Source of the DNA: M0027 sp021713415
GTDB lineage: Bacteria > Pseudomonadota > Gammaproteobacteria > Francisellales > Francisellaceae
Reading direction: 5' to 3'
Assembly: GCA_021713415.1 (NCBI GenBank)
Contig: JAKJJQ010000006.1
Location: forward strand, 1-64,000
DNA length: 64,000 nucleotides
In this document: piece after piece, positions 33,883 to 42,815 of the stretch
How positions within the stretch are numbered: position 1 is the first letter of the stretch
Layout of the letters: each line of letters starts with the position of its first letter
The notes under the pieces: generated by a model
Seen by the model: only the letters and a program-made list of their open reading frames with translations
Told to the model about the DNA's origin: nothing
Databases searched by the model: none
Made by a program: the position numbers and the translations under genes

Positions 33883-34602
33883 CTACTCCCTAATGACCCA
33901 CGTACCTTCAGATTCACCTAAAAGTACCTGATTTAATCCACCATTTTTAAATAAATCAAATACACAAATTGCAATGTTATAATCTCTACATTGAGCAAAT
34001 GCGCCAAGATCCATTACTTTCAATTCTTTTTTTAATACTTCATCAAAAGTTATTGTTTGATAACGCTTTGCATCTGGATAAATATTTGGATCCTTATCAT
34101 ATACGCCATCTACTGTCGTTGCTTTTAATAATGCATCCGCTTGAATTTCTATAGCACGTAAACTTGCTGTAGAATCAGTTGTTACAAAAGGATTACCTGT
34201 GCCACCAGCATAGATAACAACATAACCTTCATTGAGTAATGTTCTAGCTTTTTGAATATTTGATGTTTCAAGCACACCATCAACTGAACGTGCTGATAAT
34301 ACATAAGCTTTTTGACCTAATGATAATAAACCATCTCTAAGTGCTAAAGCATTAATCATTGTTGCAAGCATTCCCATTTGATCAGCTGTGGCTCGATCAA
34401 TGACATTACCACAGTTTAACTGTGAGCCACGAATATAATTACCACCACCAATAACAACGGCCACTTGTACTTGAGACTTAATTACTTGAATAATTGAATT
34501 TGAGATAGAAACGACTGCTTTAGGTGAAATACCTAAAGCATCCTTTTCTGAAAGCGACTCTCCACTTAATTTAAGTAAAACTCGCTTATATGATATGGTC
34601 AT
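33883..34602 (-). CDS. pyrH: UMP kinase
   Basis: 239 residues of the amino-acid-kinase fold (KRVLLKLSGESL, GGGNYIRG, DQMGMLATMINALAL, TGNPFVTTDS, KATTVDGVYDKDP). It phosphorylates UMP to UDP. It starts 6 bases after tsf in the same operon. Confidence 0.96.
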   Translation of the reverse strand: MTISYKRVLLKLSGESLSEKDALGISPKAVVSISNSIIQVIKSQVQVAVVIGGGNYIRGSQLNCGNVIDRATADQMGMLATMINALALRDGLLSLGQKAYVLSARSVDGVLETSNIQKARTLLNEGYVVIYAGGTGNPFVTTDSTASLRAIEIQADALLKATTVDGVYDKDPNIYPDAKRYQTITFDEVLKKELKVMDLGAFAQCRDYNIAICVFDLFKNGGLNQVLLGESEGTWVIRE

Positions 34603-34608
34603 AATAGA

Positions 34609-35490
34609 TTATGCTCCACGTACTTGACTCATAACCTCTTCTGCAAAGTTTGTTTCTTCTTTCTCAATACCTTCACCGACTGCATATCGAATAAAGCCAG
34701 TAACTGTTGCACCTTTTGCTTTCAATAATGCAGAAACTTTTTGATTTGGGTCTTTAACAAAAGGTTGGCCAGTTAAGCTAACTTCATCAAGAAACTTACG
34801 TACACGCCCTTCAACCATTTTTTCAATAATTGCTTCAGGTTTTCCAGATTCTTTTGCTTGTGCTGAAAAAATTTCTTTTTCTTTTTCAACCAATTCAGCT
34901 GGCACTTCAGATGGGTCAACTACCGTTGGATTTGATGCAGCAACATGCATGGCTAGATCTTTTGCTAATTCTTGATCACCATTTTCAACTGTAACAACAA
35001 CACCAATACGACCACTATGACTGTATGTGCCTAAAACGCCTGTTGCAGTTTCAACAAATTTAACACGGCGAACGCTAATATTTTCACCAATTTTAGAAAT
35101 TAAATTCTTACGTGCTGTTTCAATATCTTCACCAGTAACTAATTTAAGGTCTGCTAATTTAGCTACTTCAGTTTCTTTAGAAACAAGCACTGCTTGAGCT
35201 ACATTATTCGCAAATTGTGTAAAGTTTTCATCACGTGCAACGAAGTCAGTTTCACAGTTAATTTCAACTAAAGCTGCTTCTTTACCATTAGCAGATGTCG
35301 CAATAACAATCGTACCTTCTGCAGTTGTGCGTGATGCTTTTTTATCAGCCTTAGCCTGACCAGCTTTACGCATCATTTCAACTGCTTTTTCCATATCACC
35401 ATTCGTTTCAGTTAATGCTTTTTTACACTCCATCATACCAGCGCCTGTACGCTCGCGAAGTTCTTTTACCATTTGAGCTGTAATTGCCAT
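34609..35490 (-). CDS. tsf: elongation factor Ts
   Basis: 293 residues, the guanine-nucleotide exchange factor for EF-Tu. The UBA-like N-terminus has LRERTGAGMMECKKAL, followed by the core motif EINCETDFVARD. It follows rpsB by 5 bases, the universal order. Confidence 0.97.
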   Translation of the reverse strand: MAITAQMVKELRERTGAGMMECKKALTETNGDMEKAVEMMRKAGQAKADKKASRTTAEGTIVIATSANGKEAALVEINCETDFVARDENFTQFANNVAQAVLVSKETEVAKLADLKLVTGEDIETARKNLISKIGENISVRRVKFVETATGVLGTYSHSGRIGVVVTVENGDQELAKDLAMHVAASNPTVVDPSEVPAELVEKEKEIFSAQAKESGKPEAIIEKMVEGRVRKFLDEVSLTGQPFVKDPNQKVSALLKAKGATVTGFIRYAVGEGIEKEETNFAEEVMSQVRGA

Positions 35491-35495
35491 TGTAA

Positions 35496-36332
35496 TTAAT
35501 CCTCTTTATCTTTATTTTCAGACTCTGATTCTACTTCTTTTTCAGCCGCTTCTATTTTTTGAGTATCTGCTTGATCAGCTTCTTTTACTTCTTCAGCTAC
35601 AGTTACTTCTTCAACTTCATCTATTACAGCTTCTTCTAAATCCGCTGTTGCTTTAGCTTGGCGCGCATCTAAAATTGCATCAGCAAAGCTAGAAAGATAA
35701 AAACGAATGGCGCGTACGGCATCATCATTACCTGGAATCAAATAATCAATACCATCTGGATTTGAGTTTGTATCAACAATTCCAATAACTGGAATACCTA
35801 AACGATTTGCTTCTTGAATTGCAATACGCTCTTCATTACTATCAACAATAACGATCGCATCAGGTAAACCACCCATGTTTTTAATACCACCTAAGCTTAG
35901 CTCAAGTTTTTCAATTTCACGTGTCGTTTTTAATGCTTCTTTTTTAGTTAAACGCTCAAGAAAACCATCTTCACGCATTTTTTCTAAATCACGTAAGCGC
36001 TTAATTGACTGACGAATTGTTTTATAATTTGTAAGCATACCACCTAACCAACGGTGATTAACATAAGGCATACCTGAACGTATGGCTTCTTCTTTTACAA
36101 TATTTTGTGCTGAACGTTTTGTACCAACAAATAAAATTTTACTTTTGTTACGTGATGCAACTCTGCCAACTGCATTTAATGCATCTTTGAACATTGGTAA
36201 TGTTTTTTCAAGATTGATGATATGAATACCATGATTAGTACCAAAAATGTAGTTTTCCATTTTTGGATTCCAATAACGCTTATGGTGACCAAAATGTACA
36301 CCAGCTTTCATCATATTTTTCATTGTAACCAT
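35496..36332 (-). CDS. rpsB: ribosomal protein S2
   Basis: 278 residues from the ATG at 36332 (SD GAGGT), chosen because MVTMKNMMKAGVHFGH aligns with S2 proteins; the frame stays open 78 bases further upstream but that stretch belongs to the leader. The body is typical (RYWNPKM, HIINLEKT, VDTNSNPDGIDYLIPGNDDA). The C-terminus has an extra tail of about 45 residues, very rich in Glu, Lys and Asp, not present in E. coli S2 (241 residues). It is the first gene of the operon. Confidence 0.96.
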   Translation of the reverse strand: MVTMKNMMKAGVHFGHHKRYWNPKMENYIFGTNHGIHIINLEKTLPMFKDALNAVGRVASRNKSKILFVGTKRSAQNIVKEEAIRSGMPYVNHRWLGGMLTNYKTIRQSIKRLRDLEKMREDGFLERLTKKEALKTTREIEKLELSLGGIKNMGGLPDAIVIVDSNEERIAIQEANRLGIPVIGIVDTNSNPDGIDYLIPGNDDAVRAIRFYLSSFADAILDARQAKATADLEEAVIDEVEEVTVAEEVKEADQADTQKIEAAEKEVESESENKDKED

Positions 36333-36486
36333 TTTTATTACCTCGTATTTTTGGGTTACTCCTCCATAACTCCCACCGATCAACCCTTTATTGACATGAT
36401 AAAAGATCAATTAAAGAGCACCCGATACGGTGTGCCGAATTATGTGCGTTTTTACTAAACTTTTCGTTTTTAATTGCTAAATAAGC
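36333..36486 (-). promoter_or_regulatory. rpsB 5' leader, probable S2 autoregulatory region
   Basis: From the predicted start near 36486 to the ATG, the leader is about 154 bases. It contains GC-rich segments unusual for this genome (GGCACACCGTATCGGGTGC) and a hairpin near the SD (GGGAGTTA pairing with TAACCC around TGGAGGAG). S2 represses rpsB-tsf through its leader in enterobacteria; whether this leader uses the same fold is inferred from position and base composition only. Confidence 0.45.
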
Positions 36487-36492
36487 ATAGGC

Positions 36493-36521
36493 TTTATACC
36501 ATATTCACAACGAATTAACAA
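36493..36521 (-). promoter_or_regulatory. promoter of the rpsB operon
   Basis: Minus strand -35 TTGTTA (36516-36521), 17-base spacer, -10 TATAAA (36493-36498) with an extended TGG ahead of it. Confidence 0.6.
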
Positions 36522-36561
36522 TCATACTGTTTGAAAAAACTAAAAAAACAAAGGAAACTCA

Positions 36562-37341
36562 ATGTCAAAAGCAATCATTAAAACAAACGATGAAATTGAA
36601 AAGATGCGCATTGCAGGAAAGCTTGCAGCTGAAGTATTAACTTTAATTGGTGATTATGTCAAAGTTGGTGTTACAACAGATGAGCTAAATAGCATTTGTC
36701 ATCAACACATTACAGAAGTACAACAAGCAACACCAGCCCCTTTAAATTATCATGGTTTTCCTAAATCAATTTGCACCTCAATTAATCATGTCGTCTGTCA
36801 TGGTATACCAGGGCCGAAAAAATTAAAAAAAGGTGATATTCTTAATATTGATGTTACTGTTCTTAAAGATGGCTATCATGGAGATACAAGTAAAATGTTC
36901 TTTGTTGGTGAACCGAGCATTATGGCCAAACGCTTAGTTGAAGTAACACATGAATGCTTATGGCGGGGCATTGAAAATGTTAAACCAGGCGTAACTTTAG
37001 GGGAAATTGCCAAACCAATTGAAGCTTATGCACACAAGCATAATTTTTCAGTGGTAGAAGACTTCTGTGGTCATGGTATTGGCAAAGGCTTTCATGAAGA
37101 CCCACAAGTGCTTCATTACTATGACCCGCGTAATGCTAATATGAATATGACATTAGAAGAAGGAATGATATTTACAATTGAGCCAATGATTAATGTAGGT
37201 GGTAAAAAAGTAACTATACTTAAAGATAAATGGACTGCCATTACAAAGGATCGTTCATTATCTGCCCAATGGGAACATACCATATTAGTGACTAAAAACG
37301 GCTATGAAGTCTTAACATTAAGGGATGAAGAAAAACAATGA
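36562..37341 (+). CDS. map: methionine aminopeptidase, type I
   Basis: 259 residues. It removes the initiator methionine from new proteins. The five metal ligands are visible: D97, D108, H171, E207 and E238, in NIDVTV, HGDTSKM, GHGIG, TIEPM and QWEHT. It is divergent from rpsB, as in many proteobacteria, and overlaps the next gene by four bases (ATGA). Confidence 0.96.
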   Translation: MSKAIIKTNDEIEKMRIAGKLAAEVLTLIGDYVKVGVTTDELNSICHQHITEVQQATPAPLNYHGFPKSICTSINHVVCHGIPGPKKLKKGDILNIDVTVLKDGYHGDTSKMFFVGEPSIMAKRLVEVTHECLWRGIENVKPGVTLGEIAKPIEAYAHKHNFSVVEDFCGHGIGKGFHEDPQVLHYYDPRNANMNMTLEEGMIFTIEPMINVGGKKVTILKDKWTAITKDRSLSAQWEHTILVTKNGYEVLTLRDEEKQ

Positions 37342-38240
37342 CAATTAAGATATTGCAATCTGAAGTAAATAAAGCATGTGAATTGTTACAACAAGAAGGC
37401 AAAAGTATTACCATATCGCATGTTAGAGATGTACTAGGCAAAGGTACCCACTCACAACTTGTTGATCCTGTTCTTAGATATAAGGGCAGTGAAAGCGAAG
37501 CAAAGGCATATGCAAAAGATGAACTTGAGATTGCTTTATCAGAAAATAGTGACACCGCATCACCCAAATTAAATAAAAGAAAAAAAAACCTAAAAAAACA
37601 TAGTCTAATTGATCAATTAAAACTCTATGCTAAAGAATACACTTTAGTGATACCAGAAGAACACCTAGTTAAACTTGCACAACTAGCAGATAAATATTTT
37701 CAAAAATCTAAAGACAAGCTTAATCAAAAACACAGAAAAGAGCTACAACAGTTAAAAATACAAATTGACCACTTAGAAACTCGAATCTATAGCGCAAATG
37801 AACAACTTGATAAAAACAAAGCAATTATTGAACACCTAAACCAACAACAGCTGCTTATAAGTAAACAGGATATACCCAAACATGACTTCAAAAACACACT
37901 GAAAACAACTAAAGCTGAAAAAACCAAAGTAACTCCTAATAAAATCAAAGGTCCAAGTGTAGAAGAGCAACTACAACCTATTCACTCAGCACGAGTTGCA
38001 GCTTATGACTTTTCAACTGGCAATATCATCTTAAAAGCAAATGATTTTAATGGTCCATTATTAAAAATTTTACGTCTTAATAAAAAAGAAGTTATCTCTG
38101 CAAATGTATTTTATGAGTATAAAACTAGATTTTATCATTTATCAAATTGCACTTCAGAAACAATCACATTTTTAAATGACTATCACTTTACCTTTAGTAG
38201 CGCACTAACAAGCCAGGTGAATAAAATATTCAACCATTAA
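37338..38240 (+). CDS. KfrA-like DNA-binding coiled-coil protein
   Basis: 300 residues. Residues 8-60 (EVNKACELLQQEGKSITISHVRDVLGKGTHSQL) match the N-terminal DNA-binding domain of plasmid KfrA proteins. Residues about 95-180 form a coiled coil with heptads (KHRKELQQLKIQIDHLETRIYSANEQLDKNK). The C-terminal 90 residues are unfamiliar. Such proteins bind DNA and form multimers, with roles in plasmid stability or as regulators. The start overlaps map by four bases, so it is translated from the map transcript, an odd location for a plasmid-type protein. Confidence 0.7.
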   Translation: MTIKILQSEVNKACELLQQEGKSITISHVRDVLGKGTHSQLVDPVLRYKGSESEAKAYAKDELEIALSENSDTASPKLNKRKKNLKKHSLIDQLKLYAKEYTLVIPEEHLVKLAQLADKYFQKSKDKLNQKHRKELQQLKIQIDHLETRIYSANEQLDKNKAIIEHLNQQQLLISKQDIPKHDFKNTLKTTKAEKTKVTPNKIKGPSVEEQLQPIHSARVAAYDFSTGNIILKANDFNGPLLKILRLNKKEVISANVFYEYKTRFYHLSNCTSETITFLNDYHFTFSSALTSQVNKIFNH

Positions 38241-38315
38241 GACTATCGTTTTAATTCTGAAACCGCTAAAATAGCGATAATTCAATTTTTATAGAATTAT
38301 CAAAAGGAGTTATTC

Positions 38316-38639
38316 ATGCCATTTTTGGTCACTGAATCGTGTATTAAATGTAAATATGGAGACTGTGTTGAAGTCTGCCCGGTTGATTGTTTTTATGAAG
38401 GACCTAATATGCTTGTTATCAATCCAGATGAATGTATTGACTGTGCATTATGTGAACCTGAATGTCCAGTTGAAGCAATCGTTTCTGAAGATGAAATCCC
38501 AGAAGGTCAAGAATCCTTTATCGAACTTAACCGTGAACTTTCAGAAGTTTGGCCTAATATCACAGAAAAATGTGATCCACCAGAAGATGCAGATGATTGG
38601 AAAGAGGTTAAGAATAAACTTCAATACTTGGAAAAGTAG
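38316..38639 (+). CDS. fdxA: 7Fe-8S ferredoxin (FdxA type)
   Basis: 107 residues with the 3Fe-4S plus 4Fe-4S pattern of Azotobacter-type ferredoxin: C9, C17, C21 and C50 around one cluster and C25, C40, C43 and C46 around the other, with C12 extra. The C-terminal extension (WPNITEKCDPPEDADDWK) is typical of the subfamily. It is a low-potential electron carrier in the cytoplasm. The SD AAGGAG is good. Its 3' end overlaps the convergent gene at 38608 by 32 bases. Confidence 0.95.
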   Translation: MPFLVTESCIKCKYGDCVEVCPVDCFYEGPNMLVINPDECIDCALCEPECPVEAIVSEDEIPEGQESFIELNRELSEVWPNITEKCDPPEDADDWKEVKNKLQYLEK

Positions 38640-40371
38640 AATCATTACTTTTATCAGGATTCATCAAAGATGGTGGATCTTGAAATGACACTTCCCTAGC
38701 ATTATTTTTGTTTATTTCACCTCTAATATAATTAATAATATACTCGCCTGTAGCAGTATTACCGTATTGTCCCTGATAACTATTACTTAGACCAGATTTC
38801 TGATGCCAAAGTTCATGATATGGCGAATTTGAATCTTTTTTTCCATTATTTATTGATTGAATTAGCTTAGTTAAATATGAGGTATTATTATTCTGTTGAA
38901 CATTCTGTTTAATTTTATAAACAATTTCTTCTTTTTTAAGTTCAACTGGACGCTTTTTTTCACACCAAGTTTTAATACTTATATTATTGCTATTATCGCC
39001 ATGTTGATTATATCGATCATTATCTATATTAGAGCCTTGATAAATAGCATTACAAAGCAAATTCTCATGGTGATTAAGCCCTCGTCCTTTAACTTCTATT
39101 GGTGCTGTATGAAGCCCTTTATTGATAAACTCTGAGTTGGTTAATCTTTTTTCTAAAGACTCAGCTTTATTTACATTATAATATAGTGATGCCACACCAC
39201 CGCGATCAATTGCATCTTTACATGACATATTAAATGTAGTTGGCTGTAACTTCTCAAGAATAAAGTTAGGCAGCTCATATTTAAAAAAATGAAAATAAAC
39301 CGCTTGAAACTCAGTTTTTGTTAGATTCTCTCTATTTTGAAACTGGAAATGTTCTAAACTTTTCTTCCATAATAATTCAACTTTATTTTTCCACTGATCT
39401 TCAAAATCATCTGCATTGTCAAATAATGCTTTTTTAACTTTTTCACTGATATAAAAGTCATCCTTTTTACTAGGATTAGTAACTTTATTAATTACTTTAT
39501 CTTTTAATGATTGAAGTTCTCCAGCATCTTCATAAGTTATATAGTCAGCTTTTAAAATTTCATCATCTGCAGGCAGTGTAATGACAGCTAAATTCGAATG
39601 GTTCGCCTCTAGTCGATGTAATTGTTCGCTTAAAGCTGCTTCTTTATCTCTCTCATAACCACCTTGCGCATATTTTAATAAATTAAAATAAACATGCATT
39701 ATTTTATCTGGATTAATTTTATCTTTCTGTTCATCAATAAAGCGCTCAAATAACGGCGATACTCGAGCCTGTCCATTATGAAATTGTGCTTGAGTACCAA
39801 ATCTTAGCTCTGTTGGTAATCTTTCACCTGATTTATACGCATAAGCTCTTACTTGAGGAATACTTGTTTCAAGCATCGGTTTAAAGTCACCTCCAATGCT
39901 TGAAGCAACCGTATTAACAAAACGCCCTAAACGTGAACCTGCATTTTCTGGTGTTATATCATTAAGTTGAGAATAAAAAACCGATTGGGATAGCCTATCC
40001 TGTATAATATGCTCTGCATGATCAATATTATCTTTTGTTAACCAATTTTTAGCTTTTAAAACTGCTTCAATATACTCCAATGATTTATTATTGTTTAAAT
40101 ATATTAAGTGATAGTTATTACCAAATTTAATATCACTATCTCCATTCTCTACTTTACTTAAAAATGAAGTATAAAAATTACCATACGAATAGGTTTTATC
40201 ATATGTATCAAGATTTGCCATATCTAAACCAATCTCACTACTTTTCAAACCATAATAAATTGTTCTTAAATACAAATAACAACAAACATTAAATAACTGG
40301 TCTGAGTTTTCAATTGAGCTGGGTTCAGGTATATGATGATTATCTACCAGCCTATCTATGCTATCTGCCAT
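38608..40371 (-). CDS. putative phosphatase-like protein with a CX5R motif, paralogue 1
   Basis: 587 residues with no signal peptide; SD GGGGG before the ATG. It carries CKDAIDRGG at 384-392, which fits the Cys-x5-Arg P-loop of tyrosine and phosphoinositide phosphatases (as CKSGKDRTG in bacterial effectors), though the following TG is GG here. A downstream KGRGLNHH segment and an SPYHELWHQKSG to YQGQYGNTATG block are also conserved in the second paralogue. Phosphoinositide phosphatase effectors are known in Legionella, so an effector role is plausible but unproven. The N-terminus has IPEPSSIENSDQL, shared with the paralogue. Confidence 0.65.
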   Translation of the reverse strand: MADSIDRLVDNHHIPEPSSIENSDQLFNVCCYLYLRTIYYGLKSSEIGLDMANLDTYDKTYSYGNFYTSFLSKVENGDSDIKFGNNYHLIYLNNNKSLEYIEAVLKAKNWLTKDNIDHAEHIIQDRLSQSVFYSQLNDITPENAGSRLGRFVNTVASSIGGDFKPMLETSIPQVRAYAYKSGERLPTELRFGTQAQFHNGQARVSPLFERFIDEQKDKINPDKIMHVYFNLLKYAQGGYERDKEAALSEQLHRLEANHSNLAVITLPADDEILKADYITYEDAGELQSLKDKVINKVTNPSKKDDFYISEKVKKALFDNADDFEDQWKNKVELLWKKSLEHFQFQNRENLTKTEFQAVYFHFFKYELPNFILEKLQPTTFNMSCKDAIDRGGVASLYYNVNKAESLEKRLTNSEFINKGLHTAPIEVKGRGLNHHENLLCNAIYQGSNIDNDRYNQHGDNSNNISIKTWCEKKRPVELKKEEIVYKIKQNVQQNNNTSYLTKLIQSINNGKKDSNSPYHELWHQKSGLSNSYQGQYGNTATGEYIINYIRGEINKNNAREVSFQDPPSLMNPDKSNDSTFPSIEVYS

Positions 40372-40519
40372 ATCTTCCCCCTTTGAATATTAAACGCAGT
40401 GCGTGTAGTAAATTATATTACAAAATTTAGAATAAAAAATATATTATAATATTCTTAAACTATATTTAAAATTAATAGAACATTAAATATGAAAGTACCC
40501 ATAGTTATGCTTTATTTTC

Positions 40520-42607
40520 CTATAAATCTGTTAAATTTTGCAATTCAACAGAATAAGGTTCAAGACCAGTTAAATCTTTAAATGGCGCAGGTGGTGTAGT
40601 AGGTGAAGCTAATTCTTCTCTAAATATTTTTGATAAACTATCACTTTTGCCAATTTTCTTTTCAGAGTCTGTTAATTCAGGACGAAATATTGATTTACGT
40701 TTACTATGTTCTGTTAAAGCTTCAAAGACTTCTTTAGAGTCTAAGGAGCCATCTAACTTTGATTTAATATCAATTAAATGTATTAATCTAGCTTTAATAT
40801 AACTAGTTGCTTCTATTCCGGTTGATGTAGTTCCATATTGACCTCGATATTTAGAAGGAATATTTGTCTCTTTATGCCATAGCTCACGATATGGACTATT
40901 ATCTTGAGTTTTAGCCTTATGTACTTCTTCTAACAGCTCAAATAGTAATTTTTGATCTTCTGTATTATCTACTAAGCTTTTTAAATCATGAAATAGTTCA
41001 CTTTTATATGACTTATCTGAGCTAGATGATAAGTTAAGTTTATTATCATCTCGCCATGCCACTAGCCACTTTGGAATTTCAACTGTTTCCTTATTTGCCT
41101 CTATATATTGATCAACTACGTTGGCAATTAATTTAACGTGATGATTCATACCACGCCCTTTAACCATTGCAGGTGCTGCATGAAGCCCACGATAAAATTC
41201 ATCTTCACTTAAAGGGTTACCTAATTCAATCGATTTAATCAAGTTAAAATATAAAGAAGAAACACCACCACGATCAATGGCATCTTTACATGATGTATTA
41301 AATGATAAAGGTTTTAATTTCTCTAAAACAAAATTGGTAAATTCATATTTTAAAAAATGAAAATAAAGCGCCTGAGTTTCAGCTTGAGTTAAAGTATCCT
41401 TACCTGCCAAACCTAAGGCAAGGATACTTTTATCCATCAAATCTCTAATAACATTTGATTCTATTTCATTATCATAAGATAAACCATCTGAGCTTTTCCC
41501 ATAAAGTAATGTCTTAATATGATCACTAACAAAGAAGTCATAGCCATTATTAACAACAATATCTTCCATACGCTGCGCTATGATGTTTATTTTGCCCGCA
41601 GATACACTTGTTATAAAATGCTTATCTAAAAAGTTACCATCAGCTGGAATAGAAATAACAGCCAAATTATCACACTCAACTTCTAGTTCATGTAACTTTA
41701 ATGAGAGCGCTCTTTCTTTATTTCTCTCTGAGCCACCACCAGTATATTTTAAGTTATTAAAATATACATGTGTAATTGGACCATCTTCTGCATGTGGCCT
41801 CTGAAAACGGATAAACTCTTTAAAAAGCGGGTTATATCGAGGATTACCATCATCTCTTTCACCTTGCGTACCAAACCTAAACTCAAGTGGTAAATTTAGA
41901 GCAGCTTTATAATCATACGCCTTAATTTGTGGAATGCTTGTTGTTAACATTGGTTTAAAATCATCTGCAAAATGTGCTTTTAGACGACCAATTTTTGAGC
42001 CTTGTTTCTCTGGTGAAGTCTCATTAATAGGAGTAAATGATTTTAATATACTACGACTTAATAGTTTAGTTACAGCATCTTCTGTCTCAGATATATTTTT
42101 TGTACTTTTAACAGTGGCATCTATGACTAACTCTGTATATTCCAACGCCTGATTATTATTAAAATATAAAGCATAAACTAGTGGCCGCAATAAGCTTAAT
42201 TATTTTTTTGCTTGATCACGAGTCGCTGAACTAGGGGCAATCTCTTCTTTATGAAGCTTAGATATTACCCCTTGCAATTGAGTTAAGAAATCAGAATATA
42301 AATCACCATATCGAGTACTTTTTTTATATTGTTCACCACTTGCACAAAGTTGACTAACAAACTGAGCAGCAGGAACACCACTTAACTCTTTCAAATTTTT
42401 TGAGACAATAGAAGCAATTTCTCTTAAATAGAAAAAGCTATTTACATTCCTTAATTGATCTGAGTTTTCAATTGTACTAGGCTCTGGAATAACCTCTCCA
42501 GCTATTAACCCATTAACAACTGAATCTTTGACTGGCTTCGAACTGGAAGCCTCTTCGTTAGGGTCAAAGCTAGAGGGTTGTAGCATTTCTATTTCTTGTT
42601 CAAACAT
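40520..42607 (-). pseudogene. CX5R phosphatase-like paralogue 2, interrupted by an in-frame stop
   Basis: Two frames in the same register form one relative of the 587-residue gene. The first, from the ATG at 42607 (SD AAGGTGG) to a TAA at 42200-42202, gives 135 residues with IPEPSTIENSDQL. The second continues without shift to 40520 for about 555 residues and has CKDAIDRGG, KGRGMNHH and the YRGQYGTTSTG block. The stop follows an A7 run. The TTG at 42190 that opens the second part has no SD. With the stop read through, the protein would be about 695 residues, longer than paralogue 1. Reading-through, re-initiation or a sequencing error remain possible. Confidence 0.65.
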
Positions 42608-42815
42608 AGCAACCACCTTAATATTGAAATGAATAACTTATCTAATAAAAATTATCAAATATAACAATACTAAACACAAGTAGATTTTTATTACACAATC
42701 TTAATTCTTTAATAAATTCAAATAACGTAGCAAATCAATAAAATACAAGTAAATAACAAAGAAATGAGCCATAAAAAATACCAGCTCTTAGGCTCTTTTA
42801 TTACAGTATATAAAT

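Noticed and set aside
36333..36410. N-terminal extension of S2 to 36410
   Set aside because: No S2 homology; the region is the untranslated leader, and the ATG at 36332 has the SD.
38264..38276. CGCTA-AAA-TAGCG hairpin before fdxA as a terminator of the map operon
   Set aside because: Five base pairs and no adjacent T-run; could be chance.
42766..42795. GAGCC/GGCTC pair after clpB as a terminator
   Set aside because: Only a 5-bp stem with a 20-base loop and no immediate T-run on the minus strand.
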